Of a DNA stretch of 64,000 nt, positions 1 through 9,497 are shown piece by piece. The notes under the pieces are model-generated. The model was not told the DNA's origin. It was given only the letters and a program-made list of their open reading frames with translations, and made no database searches. The number at the start of each line of letters is the position of its first letter. The stretch's first letter is position 1. A program made the translations under genes and the position numbers. The stretch comes from an uncultured Clostridiaceae bacterium. Lineage in GTDB: Bacteria; Bacillota; Clostridia; Lachnospirales; Lachnospiraceae. The stretch is taken from NCBI GenBank assembly GCA_947177415.1, contig CAMWUK010000002.1, positions 26,591 to 90,590 on the forward strand. The letters are read 5' to 3'.

Positions 1-2489
1 TACTTTCCAATCACAATATCTCCCTTTATTTGAAGACACCCTTGAAAAGCACTATCCTCAATTTTTGTGATTTTAAAATTATATTTGCCAATTTTTATAC
101 TGCTTGGAAGGATAATCTTTTCATCAGATTCTATATAATCCACTATGGATACAGTACCTGATTTTGTGGTGTGTGAACACGAAGTAATCCGATAAACAAT
201 ATTATCTTTTGTATATTTCATTCCCTCCTCTAAAGCTATAATAAAATCTTGTTCGTAGTAAAATTCTGTATATTGCCCAACCCCCATAATAACTATTTTC
301 CCTGTTCCTATATTTGTGTTATTATGATAAAAAACCTGATAATCAATATTATTTCGAAGAATCACATCTCCATTTTCTACTTTAACATTAGGTTTTATTG
401 GATTTCCAGTATATTGTTGCATAGGAATTTTACTCACAGCAATATCATCCACATCTATTATATCAAATATACCAGTTATCCGACAAGTGCTTCTTACCTT
501 TTCAATCACAAAAGTATCTTCAGCTCCTATGCTGATTCCTCCCAAAAGTAAATCTGCCAGATAATATCCCACTTCTGGTTCCATTCTAACAATAACTTTT
601 TCTCCTTCGATAATTTTTTGATTTCCAGTATAACGTTTATGCCTTCCTTGTAAGTACACACTTCCACCATCAGTATTTTCCATAGAAAGTGTATATGTTT
701 TTCTTTCTATCCCATCTATAGTCACTATATTTGCATCGGTATTTGCCATCTCTATAGCACCTTGATATTGCCCGATATAAACATTATCTGTGGTATTGCC
801 AACACCATTCAGACTTATTTTTTGATGATCTCCCTTTAATCCGGAACGAATCTCTACCTGGTACGTTTTATCTTTCGGTTGATACACAAATACATCATTT
901 ACCCTTTCTTCATCGTTTAATTCCAACATAACCTTTGTGGATGTGGTATTTACCAGACTTCCTTGGTTTTCACTCATAATTCTGACAGAAAATTCACTAT
1001 TGATATTCTCTAAGTTTTCAACAGTATAAATTCCTGTTGGAACATGAAGATAAAGATATTGAGAGTTTACATCCAGAGAACTGTCTGCTATTAAAAATAC
1101 TGATTCTTTTCTGGCATCTATTTTCCCATCTACAAACAAAGCTGCCACACTATTATCCTTCTCTTTAATTATCGCATTTCTACTGTTAATACTAATAATA
1201 TTCCCGGATTCTGTAATATTCTTATTTCGCTCCTCCCAAGCACTTTTACACACATCATAAGGCAAATATCTTATCGCACATTCCGATTCTTTACTGCTCC
1301 ACTTATATCCCTCTTTGAGAGTATAACTCCATCCAGTATAATTATTATTGTCATCTTTTTCTAAAGTAATATTTCGGTTTGTGTTAGGATAATCTGGGTC
1401 ATAAATTTGTAGTTTGTTTTTTTCTAATGCATACCCCACCACCGTATGTCCGCCTTGACTTCCTAAAAGCTGAATAATCACTGGTGCACCTTTTTCTTTC
1501 TCCACCTTTTCTACTTCCATACAAAGACTCTGTAGTTGATTTTGATTGGCATTGTAGGCTTCCTGAATACCGATTCCCTTTTCCATAACCTGAAGACTTT
1601 CAATAAATTCTTTTACTGTTAAATTAAATATGGTATTTTTATCTTGCAAATTTAATTGTCTAATTAAATCTGCATCCTTTTTAAAATCCTCAAGTTTAAT
1701 ATCAACATCCTTTTGATAAAGCATTACAGAAAGGACTGCCATGCCAAAACTGTTTCCAGCCCAGTTTTCTCCCTGTTTGTAGAGACTTTCCGCATAGAAG
1801 CTGTCACCAAATATATACTGGTAAGCAAACAATGGAAGCTTTTCATTTTTCTGATAGGAAAAATCTTCTCTGCTATTTTCAAAAGAAAATGTTAGCTCCG
1901 ATAAATCTACACTTGTGGTTTCACTTTTCCAGCGGGCATATAAAGTATGATTGCCTGGTATATTACAAATAGTGCTTTCTGTAATTAATTCCCCTTTTTG
2001 TGTATACCAGCCTAGAAAAATATCATCACTTCTTGTTGCATCCGGTAACTCTTTGTAAGTCCTTCCATAAAAACAAGTCTTTCCTTCTTCCGTTACATAA
2101 CCGCCTTGTGGATCAAAACGCACATAAAAAGTATCACTTTCCCAACGGGCATATAATGTCTGGTCTCTTGTCAAATTTACAATATCACTCCATTGTATTT
2201 GTTCCCCATTTTCCTTACTGGTATACCAACCTAAAAATTTATATCCTAACTTACTAGGTATTGGCAGTTTTCCATACTGTTTTCCATTAGTAACAGTATA
2301 GACTTCTTTAATTTCAGTACCGCCATCTGAATCAAAAGATACAGTATATTGTTGTTTCTCATCCATGGTATGCCATGTTGCTGCTAGAACGGGCTGCCTA
2401 ACAGAAAATTCTATTTTTCCAGAACATATTATACTGCTAATTAACATAATTGCCAGGATTTTTTTCCTTTTTTTATTTAATCTTAACAC
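1..2489 (-). CDS. Secreted InlB-repeat / C39-like / BspA-repeat protein, partial, probable pseudoenzyme
   Basis: I read this minus-strand frame codon by codon: it is open from a GTG at 2489 through the window edge (about 829 codons), so its C-terminus lies outside. The start overlaps the stop of the upstream gene by 17 nt, suggesting translational coupling. A signal peptide is followed by two InlB B-type repeats (GWYT motifs), a papain/C39-like region, a beta-rich region and the beginning of a BspA-type leucine-rich repeat (AFQGC). It matches the 2473-5766 protein over most of its length but lacks that protein's N-terminal leucine-rich block. The probable nucleophile is changed: WAGNSFG here (Ser, about residue 247) against WTGNCFG in the paralogue. 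The His motif QGGHTVVGY (about residue 348) and YDPDYPN are kept. I infer a tandem duplicate that has probably lost peptidase activity. The role of the family is unknown; cell-surface binding is likely. Confidence 0.85.
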   Translation of the reverse strand, partial: MLRLNKKRKKILAIMLISSIICSGKIEFSVRQPVLAATWHTMDEKQQYTVSFDSDGGTEIKEVYTVTNGKQYGKLPIPSKLGYKFLGWYTSKENGEQIQWSDIVNLTRDQTLYARWESDTFYVRFDPQGGYVTEEGKTCFYGRTYKELPDATRSDDIFLGWYTQKGELITESTICNIPGNHTLYARWKSETTSVDLSELTFSFENSREDFSYQKNEKLPLFAYQYIFGDSFYAESLYKQGENWAGNSFGMAVLSVMLYQKDVDIKLEDFKKDADLIRQLNLQDKNTIFNLTVKEFIESLQVMEKGIGIQEAYNANQNQLQSLCMEVEKVEKEKGAPVIIQLLGSQGGHTVVGYALEKNKLQIYDPDYPNTNRNITLEKDDNNNYTGWSYTLKEGYKWSSKESECAIRYLPYDVCKSAWEERNKNITESGNIISINSRNAIIKEKDNSVAALFVDGKIDARKESVFLIADSSLDVNSQYLYLHVPTGIYTVENLENINSEFSVRIMSENQGSLVNTTSTKVMLELNDEERVNDVFVYQPKDKTYQVEIRSGLKGDHQKISLNGVGNTTDNVYIGQYQGAIEMANTDANIVTIDGIERKTYTLSMENTDGGSVYLQGRHKRYTGNQKIIEGEKVIVRMEPEVGYYLADLLLGGISIGAEDTFVIEKVRSTCRITGIFDIIDVDDIAVSKIPMQQYTGNPIKPNVKVENGDVILRNNIDYQVFYHNNTNIGTGKIVIMGVGQYTEFYYEQDFIIALEEGMKYTKDNIVYRITSCSHTTKSGTVSIVDYIESDEKIILPSSIKIGKYNFKITKIEDSAFQGCLQIKGDIVIGK

Positions 2490-5400
2490 CACTGCCTTGT
2501 CCTTTCTTTTCTAATAATTTCTTGTATATGGCCTTTTTAGATGCTGGAACTTTTATGACTGCTTTTTTATAAATTCCAGAAAACGCCTTTGCTCCTACAT
2601 TTTTCAAATTAGTTGTCTGTATCGTTATATTTTTTAAATTTTTGCAACCATAAAATGCTTTTGTTCCAATCTCTGTAATTTGATAGTATCTACTTCCTAT
2701 TTTTACATTCTTTGGTATTGTTATAGCACTCTTAGATTTTTGCTGAATTCCTATTACGGTTACCGTATTGCTTTTTGTACTTGTAACCTTATAATTTACA
2801 TCTCCTACTGTATATTTTGCTCCTACTGCCGGAATAATTTCAAAAGTCATACTCTTTCGTATTCCTTTATAAGCTCCCAATCCTACTATAGTTACTTTTG
2901 CCTTTCCGGGATTGACATTTTTTGCATAAACCAAACTATAATCTGTTCCAGCTTTTAACCGTGTATTCCCTATGGATACTTTTACACTTGGTTTAATTTT
3001 CTCTCCGGTATATACATAAGTCCTAATTGGACTAATGGTTATAGCTTCCGCAGAAAGTTTTGCAAAGACAGCCTCTATTTTATGATTTTCTAATACATTT
3101 TCAAAACAATAAGTACTTACATTACCACAATTTACTCCATCTACAATTAGTTCTTGCAAAACATAACCTTCATTTGGTGTTATGATATATGTAGCATTTT
3201 CTCCCTCTAATACACTTTGGGCTAATGTAGAAAGTACTTGATTTCCTACATAAGAAATGGTTCCTCCTTCATTACTGCTAGAAAAAATCATATAAGATTG
3301 TTTTCTCATACCATTGATGGTAAGATTCTCTGACTCACAATTTTGCACTTCTACTTGTCCTATTCTTTGTGAAATTCCCACATTTCCGTCTACTTCTGCA
3401 ACTCCACTAATTTCAACACTCTTATTGTCGTCTGAGAAAGTAGAACGTAATTCCATACTATAATGCTCACCCTTGCTTGCATCACATGCAATGCTGTTTA
3501 TCCGTTGGCTGTCACTTACCAAAATAGTTACTTTGCTGGATTCTGTTGTTATGGATGCACTCTGCTGTACATTAACCATTGCTACCCGCAATGTACTTTC
3601 ATGGGCATCTGTGTTTTCAATCGTATATTGTCCTGTGGGCATATATAACTTTACCTTCGTTCCCTTGCTGCTCTCTCCGCTGGTTACATCATTGGATATA
3701 TAAAAATCAAGGGCATGGGTTACCATTTGTCCATTGACAATAGTTGCTACCAATTCACCAGTTTCATTATAGATTTTTGCATTAGCTGTAGAAAGAAAAC
3801 CTACATTACTTTCCACATGGTTGTATTCTTCCCTAAAGCGTTTTTCCCACACTTCCTTAATTTTATCATAAGTAACAAAACTAATATAAGATTTCTCGTC
3901 TTCTGTCCCCCATGAATAAGTATCATTCATGGAATAACTCCATCCTGTGTATGTTCCATTGTTATCTTTGGTTATCTGGATACTTCTCTCTTCATTAGGG
4001 AAATTTGGATCATATATTAAAATCTTATCATCTTTTGTCTCATATCCAACTACGGCATGTCCTCCCTGTTCATTATTTTCTATACTTCCATATAAATAAA
4101 TGATAATTGGTAACAATCCTTCTTCTTGATTATTTTTTATTGTTTCATAAAGGCGTTCCACTTGATTTCCATTTTTATTTTTTTCATTGTTAGTTATGGG
4201 ATCTCTTTGTACTACTTGTAAGGATTCAATGAATTTGGTAAGAGTCATTTGTATTTTCTTACTTTGATCCGTAACAGTAAGTTCACTATTATATTCTGCA
4301 TCTTCATTAAAGTCCTTTCGTTGTACATCCGTATCTCCTGCAAATAACATAATTGCAGCTGAACAAATTCCAAAACAGTTTCCTGTCCACAATTTCATTT
4401 TCCCATATTGATCCCTATCCTCATATTGCATATTAGAAAATTCTGTAGCTCCAAAAATTTGTTGAAAGGTAGATAACGGAATTATATAATTACTTTCATA
4501 AGAAAATACATTATGATTATTTCCAAAAGAAAATGTCAAATCTTCCAGCTTAACCCCAATATTTTTTTTCGCCCAGTGAGCATATAATGTTTGATTTTCA
4601 TTGGTTTTATATATGCTATCTGCTGTAATAGGCATTCCTTCTTCTTTTTTGGTATACCATCCAAGAAAGGTTTCTCCTTCTTTTGTAGCTGTTGGTAAGT
4701 TTCCATAAGTTTTATCATAAATTACATTTATTGCAGTACCTTCCACCATACCACCATTTCCGTCAAAGGATACTTGAAACGTCTTTCCCTCCCAATGTGC
4801 ATATAAAATCTGGGCACTGGATAAGTTTACTATCGTATCTTCTGTAATTTTTATTCCTTCCTCACCATCTGATGTATACCATCCTAAAAAAGAATATCCT
4901 TCCTTTATTGGAACTGGTAATTCTCCATAAATCTCCCCATAAACCACCTGTTTCTCTTCTGTCTGAAGAATACTATCTCCGCCTTGAAAGTAAATGGTAT
5001 AACTTGGAACTGGGGTGTCAGTTGGTGCTACAGTAGATATTGGAATTGCAGTTGGTGTTGGTTCCAAGGTTGGAGCCAAAGTTTGCTCTATAGCTGCTGT
5101 CTCTGTTGGCTTTGGTGATGCAGTTTCCTCCCAATTATTTTTAAAAGAAAATGGGATACCATTAGAAACTGCATAATTGTATGCTGTACTTCTCATGGTA
5201 CAAAGAATAACTAAGCTATCACAATGTGCAAATACATTGGTTCCTATACTATCTACAGAAGCTGGTATTTTTATATATTTCATGGCACTACAATTATAAA
5301 AAGCAAAATCTCCTATGGCAGCAGTTCCATCCGGAATCTCCACAGACTGCAAACTACTACAATCAAAAAAAGCAAAAGATTCTATTTTGTTTAATGATTT

Positions 5401-5766
5401 AGGTAAATTTATAATTTGCAAATTTGTACAATCTTCAAAGGCAAATTCTCCAATCTCTGTTATGGTATCTGCCATTACAATTTGCTCCAACTCATGACAC
5501 TCTGCAAAAGCATGTTCTCTTATTTTTGTCACTAAAATTCCCCGGATACTTCCCCGGATAGTCACCTGTTTTTTATTTGTGTCACACTCTGATACTTCAT
5601 AGTTTTTTGTTTCTTCGTTATATTCATAAGTAATTCCATCGGCTGTATACCTTAATTCATCCGCTGCACTCATAACAGAAACGACATTTGCCTGTACCTG
5701 AATTGGTACAATCTGTTCCATGACAATTAACATACATAAACATATTACCCATATTCGTTTTCTCAA
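2473..5766 (-). CDS. Secreted BspA-repeat / InlB-repeat / C39-like cysteine peptidase-like surface protein
   Basis: A 1097-residue exported protein. The N-terminal signal peptide (about 1-27) is followed by BspA-type leucine-rich repeats (about 75-210, units such as AFEDCTNL), a Thr/Pro linker (about 220-260), two InlB B-repeats (about 265-400) and a papain/C39-like region. In that region Cys about 464 (WTGNCFG), His about 570 (QGGHAVVGYE) and IYDPNFPN form a plausible catalytic set. A beta-rich stretch, a bacterial Ig-like segment and one final BspA unit complete the protein. There is no LPXTG signal, so surface retention, if any, uses another route. It follows the MoxR-DUF58-transglutaminase genes on the same strand, with a mobile palindrome in the gap. 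BspA and InlB repeats are known from adhesins; a substrate cannot be read from sequence. Confidence 0.85.
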   Translation of the reverse strand: MRKRIWVICLCMLIVMEQIVPIQVQANVVSVMSAADELRYTADGITYEYNEETKNYEVSECDTNKKQVTIRGSIRGILVTKIREHAFAECHELEQIVMADTITEIGEFAFEDCTNLQIINLPKSLNKIESFAFFDCSSLQSVEIPDGTAAIGDFAFYNCSAMKYIKIPASVDSIGTNVFAHCDSLVILCTMRSTAYNYAVSNGIPFSFKNNWEETASPKPTETAAIEQTLAPTLEPTPTAIPISTVAPTDTPVPSYTIYFQGGDSILQTEEKQVVYGEIYGELPVPIKEGYSFLGWYTSDGEEGIKITEDTIVNLSSAQILYAHWEGKTFQVSFDGNGGMVEGTAINVIYDKTYGNLPTATKEGETFLGWYTKKEEGMPITADSIYKTNENQTLYAHWAKKNIGVKLEDLTFSFGNNHNVFSYESNYIIPLSTFQQIFGATEFSNMQYEDRDQYGKMKLWTGNCFGICSAAIMLFAGDTDVQRKDFNEDAEYNSELTVTDQSKKIQMTLTKFIESLQVVQRDPITNNEKNKNGNQVERLYETIKNNQEEGLLPIIIYLYGSIENNEQGGHAVVGYETKDDKILIYDPNFPNEERSIQITKDNNGTYTGWSYSMNDTYSWGTEDEKSYISFVTYDKIKEVWEKRFREEYNHVESNVGFLSTANAKIYNETGELVATIVNGQMVTHALDFYISNDVTSGESSKGTKVKLYMPTGQYTIENTDAHESTLRVAMVNVQQSASITTESSKVTILVSDSQRINSIACDASKGEHYSMELRSTFSDDNKSVEISGVAEVDGNVGISQRIGQVEVQNCESENLTINGMRKQSYMIFSSSNEGGTISYVGNQVLSTLAQSVLEGENATYIITPNEGYVLQELIVDGVNCGNVSTYCFENVLENHKIEAVFAKLSAEAITISPIRTYVYTGEKIKPSVKVSIGNTRLKAGTDYSLVYAKNVNPGKAKVTIVGLGAYKGIRKSMTFEIIPAVGAKYTVGDVNYKVTSTKSNTVTVIGIQQKSKSAITIPKNVKIGSRYYQITEIGTKAFYGCKNLKNITIQTTNLKNVGAKAFSGIYKKAVIKVPASKKAIYKKLLEKKGQGSGVKIK

Positions 5767-5785
5767 TTGTATTCCACTCCTTTTT

Positions 5786-5921
5786 ATATCTGTTCAGAAC
5801 CATGAACAGTTACGTTCTAAGCCCATAATAATTCGCCTTCGGCGAAGGGCTTAGAACAATCAACTTTCATTTTTCTCAGGTCACACGCAAAGTAAATGCG
5901 TGTTTCTACCTAAATAGTTAC
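5786..5921 (+). repeat. GTAAC-family palindromic mobile element, type A
   Basis: A 136-bp element made of three hairpins: the first is built from the terminal repeat, the second is a long stem (TTCTAAGCCC ... GGGCTTAGAA) with an inner GCC-TTCG-GGC, and the third is a stem around GTAAA followed by TACCTAAATAGTTAC. The 8-mer TCCTTTTT occurs directly before (5778-5785) and directly after (5922-5929), as a target-site duplication would. The right copy overlaps the stop codon of the transglutaminase gene. Confidence 0.9.
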
Positions 5922-5927
5922 TCCTTT

Positions 5928-8303
5928 TTATAATTTTTGAAAAGCCTTTTTTAAAATTTCCATAGCTTTTTCTTGCTCCTCTTCTTTGGGCACATATCCT
6001 CCATAGCTTACTTTCCCCATAAGCTGATGAAGGTATTGATTTTCCTTTTTCTCCATCAAAGCAAACTCTTCTGTCAATTTCTGATAGTCCTGATAAGTAC
6101 GTTGCATATATGACAAATTCTTCTTCTTTACTAGCTTTTTGGTAAACTTTACATATTTTTTTTCAAGTTCACTAAGTTCCCACATCTGTCTTTTTTCTGT
6201 TGCCTTCCTCTTTTTCTTCCAAAAGATTATAAGAACCACAAGAACTGCTCCAGTTCCAATCACGATTACCACCCGGAGAATACTGCCAGCCTTTGTAAGT
6301 CCAGCTTGTATCTGTTCTCCCAGAGCAGTATCTGACTCTTCTTCACTGGTATTTCCAAAATATTTCTGAAAAAGATTCCAAAAACTACTTTCTTCCTCTT
6401 CCTCTCCAAATCCAGCCGGAGTAACTTCTACTGGTATCCAGCCATAACCTCTCAGGTAAATTTCCACCCATGCATGTGCCTGTGCATCACTTACCTCTAC
6501 AGAAATTACTCCCAGCTTATCCAATTCTTCTTTAGATATATTTCCGGACACCCAGTCCTTTGTCTCTTCCTCTTCTAACAGAACACCATCCACAATCTTA
6601 TTGGTACTCATATTATATCCTTCTATATAACGGGCAGGAATTCCCATCTCACGAAAGATCATTACCGCAGAAGAAGCAAAATGCACACAAAATCCTTTAT
6701 GTTTTTCCATTAAAAAATATGTAATAAAATCCTGATTTCTTGGTGTCTTTCCTGGTGTCATGGAATAACTACACTGTTCATGGAGATGTCGGATTACTTT
6801 CTCTATATCTTCCTCACTATTTCCTGTTACACCTGCCTGCCTGCAAAATTCAGAAACGGCCCCTTTACAATCTTCTGTTACTGTTAGGTAATTCTCCCAT
6901 ACATATTCTTCATAGGCAGAAAGTTCCTTACTTTTGGGCAAGGGAATCAATTTGTCTCCAATAGGATGATAGGAAATTTGGTATTTTTCTAAAGAATTTT
7001 TTCGAATAACCTGATCTATATTGTAAGAAAAATCTAAATCTCCTCCATTCAAGCAATTAGAATAATAAGGATAGTAATTATATTCCTTACTGGCATTTAC
7101 AATGGATATCTCCATTCTGCTTGTTATGCCGTCTTTTTCTTCTCTTGCCATATATTCACTATTTGCCAGTTTTCCATTTTCCCCATAATTTTTCAATTCA
7201 TTATAATCTTTATCCTTGCTATAATACCATAGTGCATCCCAAGAACTGCCTGTATAAATAGCTCCTGTATATGCTTTTAAATATACATCTTTATATTCCA
7301 GAGGTACAAAGCTTACTTCCAAATCAGTCTCATAACTTGGTCTTACTGCACCTACACCTCCTAACTTTCCTCCACTTACACCACCTCTTGAGTCATATTG
7401 GTTCAGCCGGCTGATAAAACCGGTTAGCATAAAATCCTGAATATATAAATCCATTTTCTCTTTGGCTTTGATAGAACTTTTAGGAGTGGTAAAAAGTGAT
7501 TTAGGAAAAATAAACAGAAAAAGCCCTGCTATCAAAACTATAATCCCTGCATACACTCCTATCGTTTGCAGTAAAATATTTCCTTTTCCCAGATAACTGA
7601 TTCTTGTCTCTCTTTTTTTCTCTTTTATAAAAATCTTTTTCTTTTTGCTTCTATGCTGATATCTTCCTCCTGCTTTAATTAATCCAATCGCCAGATAGGA
7701 AAACAAAACTAACATAAAATCTAGAATATTATAATTCCTATTAAAATATAAAGACATTTGCCAAAATGGAAAGGTACAAAAAATCGTTCCAATGAGACTC
7801 ATCTTTTCTGCCAATAATAAATTTACCACTAAGAAAACAAATCCACCATAAAAGATAATTGCCAAAGTTGCAGAGGTATATCGATCTGACATAGGTTCTA
7901 CCAGATGTCTGACTGCAGAAAAATTGTATTTTTCATCTAAAATATCATAGACCTCATTATACAGTACACTATACCCGCTATTAATATATTTATGAAAGAA
8001 AAAGATTCCTACTAAAAACAAAATAAAGAACAATATATATCCCAAGTTTTTTGTCAGATTATTATAATAAAACATAGAAATAATCATAGATAACAAGAAA
8101 AAGAAAATTACCACAAATCCCTTTGCATACTCAATAGAAAAACCGTCTAAAAAAATATGAAGAGAACCATATACTGCCAAAAAAAGCAGGATACCCTTTA
8201 ACAGACACACACATAAAGGCTGGCTTTTTGTTAATTCTTTTTCCTCACATACATATATTCCTGATTTTCCATATTTCTCTTTTTTCTTTTTATGTAAAAT
8301 CAA
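5928..8303 (-). CDS. Transglutaminase-like membrane protein (TgpA type)
   Basis: A 791-residue membrane protein. Several hydrophobic helices occupy roughly residues 30-280, followed by an extracellular region with a transglutaminase core: Cys in GFCVHFASS (about 545), His in AHAWVEIY (about 615) and then GWIPVEVTP. The third position is Glu rather than the usual Asp of the C-H-D triad. A further transmembrane helix (about 685-705) and a DUF4129-like cytoplasmic tail follow. MoxR ATPase, DUF58 protein and transglutaminase-like protein form a widely conserved trio, and all three occur here in order on one strand. Family knowledge suggests processing or cross-linking of envelope proteins; the real substrate is unknown. 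The two tandem secreted proteins downstream could be partners, which is inference. Confidence 0.9.
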   Translation of the reverse strand: MILHKKKKEKYGKSGIYVCEEKELTKSQPLCVCLLKGILLFLAVYGSLHIFLDGFSIEYAKGFVVIFFFLLSMIISMFYYNNLTKNLGYILFFILFLVGIFFFHKYINSGYSVLYNEVYDILDEKYNFSAVRHLVEPMSDRYTSATLAIIFYGGFVFLVVNLLLAEKMSLIGTIFCTFPFWQMSLYFNRNYNILDFMLVLFSYLAIGLIKAGGRYQHRSKKKKIFIKEKKRETRISYLGKGNILLQTIGVYAGIIVLIAGLFLFIFPKSLFTTPKSSIKAKEKMDLYIQDFMLTGFISRLNQYDSRGGVSGGKLGGVGAVRPSYETDLEVSFVPLEYKDVYLKAYTGAIYTGSSWDALWYYSKDKDYNELKNYGENGKLANSEYMAREEKDGITSRMEISIVNASKEYNYYPYYSNCLNGGDLDFSYNIDQVIRKNSLEKYQISYHPIGDKLIPLPKSKELSAYEEYVWENYLTVTEDCKGAVSEFCRQAGVTGNSEEDIEKVIRHLHEQCSYSMTPGKTPRNQDFITYFLMEKHKGFCVHFASSAVMIFREMGIPARYIEGYNMSTNKIVDGVLLEEEETKDWVSGNISKEELDKLGVISVEVSDAQAHAWVEIYLRGYGWIPVEVTPAGFGEEEEESSFWNLFQKYFGNTSEEESDTALGEQIQAGLTKAGSILRVVIVIGTGAVLVVLIIFWKKKRKATEKRQMWELSELEKKYVKFTKKLVKKKNLSYMQRTYQDYQKLTEEFALMEKKENQYLHQLMGKVSYGGYVPKEEEQEKAMEILKKAFQKL

Positions 8304-8320
8304 ATCAGATTCCCCCCTTC

Positions 8321-8502
8321 TAGTTCAGCCATGCCATTCATATTTTGCCAGAATATACAACATGACTAAAAGTATTATAAATTGGTTGGCAAAATATGAA
8401 TGTATGGCATTAAGCATATAAAAGTATATGTGCAACTTGCCCTCTGTGAACAAGCTCCCTCGTGCAATTTGCACATATACTTTTGCATGGCTGAACTGTT
8501 AC
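8321..8502 (-). repeat. GTAAC-family palindromic element, type D, left end eroded
   Basis: A reverse-oriented relative of the 53705-53890 element: two long stems, one from AAAAGTATATGTGCAA and its complement, the other from CATTCATATTTTGCCA and its complement. The right end is intact (CTGAACTGTTAC) but the left end reads TTCTAGTTCAG and there is no flanking duplication. The stop codon of the DUF58 gene (TAA, 8499-8501) lies inside the terminal GTTAC of this element. Confidence 0.8.
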
Positions 8503-9488
8503 ATGTAATTTACATCCAAAAGATGATATCCTTGTTCTTCTATAAACGATGTCTGTTGGAGATAATGTTCTTCATAACTATTCTCATAATAAATTGTTAT
8601 AAAAGCAGCTTCCAAATCTATTTCTCCTTCTATTCTTTGCTCTTTAATTTTTTGTTCTGCCTTACTAAACCAACATAAATAGAATGACTCTCCATTTTTT
8701 ATCAGAAAATTACAAAGTCCAAATACATAATAAAGTATAGCATCCAGACCGCCATTTTTATCATCATATAACTCAAACAATAATTTTTTCTCTTCCAACT
8801 GGCTGTTTTGAAATTGTTTTAAAAATAATTCCCCTGTTTTTCCATACAATTTCCAGTGCACCAGTTGCAACTTCTCCCCTGGCTGATATTCCCTCAGTTC
8901 CCATTCATCCTCATTTTCATAACTTTTTTCATAAGTAATCGGACTTTCTTTGATTGCCTTGCTTTTTTCTAAGAAATCAATTCTTGTATCCTCTAAAAAT
9001 GGAAAAACATATCCATCACTTTCCTTATGTATATCCTGCTTAAACTCCATAAATCCAAGAAAATCTCTTATTTTTATCTGCAATAAACGAACTTCTACAC
9101 ATCCGCAATATTTAGATGCAATCGGAAGAACATATTCCGACTCCCCTTTTCCAGAAATTGGAATTTCCATTTTCTTGATAGTTTCCCCCCCATAAAATCT
9201 ATGTGTTACGGAAAATACTAATGTCCCACTAATTGCCGGAAAGATAGTTGGATTGTTTATAACTACCTTTATTGGCATTTGCAGGTTCACGCCTACTTTT
9301 ACACTCTCTTTTTCAAACCCAGCTTCTACTTTTTTTGTCATATACCAATTGCAGCTTAATGCCAGTATTGGTAAAAGAAGCCATAATACCAATACCAAGA
9401 AAAATCCATAATTGCCATAGAAAAACAATGCCTTCCATATCAAAAATAACACACATAAATATCGAATTACATTCCAAAAAGAACGCAT
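8499..9488 (-). CDS. DUF58 domain protein
   Basis: 329 residues. Two N-terminal hydrophobic segments (about 8-50) are followed by an extended beta-rich region and the DUF58 signature (YQPGEKLQLVHWKLYGKTGELFLKQF in family terms, about residues 200-225). It begins 9 bases after the MoxR stop, so the two are co-transcribed. DUF58 proteins have a von Willebrand factor A-like fold and regularly accompany MoxR ATPases and transglutaminase-like proteins. The final residues and the stop codon are contributed by, or abut, the inserted palindromic element, so the natural C-terminus may have been slightly altered. Confidence 0.88.
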   Translation of the reverse strand: MRSFWNVIRYLCVLFLIWKALFFYGNYGFFLVLVLWLLLPILALSCNWYMTKKVEAGFEKESVKVGVNLQMPIKVVINNPTIFPAISGTLVFSVTHRFYGGETIKKMEIPISGKGESEYVLPIASKYCGCVEVRLLQIKIRDFLGFMEFKQDIHKESDGYVFPFLEDTRIDFLEKSKAIKESPITYEKSYENEDEWELREYQPGEKLQLVHWKLYGKTGELFLKQFQNSQLEEKKLLFELYDDKNGGLDAILYYVFGLCNFLIKNGESFYLCWFSKAEQKIKEQRIEGEIDLEAAFITIYYENSYEEHYLQQTSFIEEQGYHLLDVNYM

Positions 9489-9497
9489 CTTATCCTC

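Noticed and set aside
249..2257. Several plus-strand open frames of 60-100 codons in the first 2.5 kb
   Set aside because: They are antisense to a continuous minus-strand frame of over 800 codons whose translation aligns with the neighbouring paralogue; none has a ribosome site or recognisable sequence.
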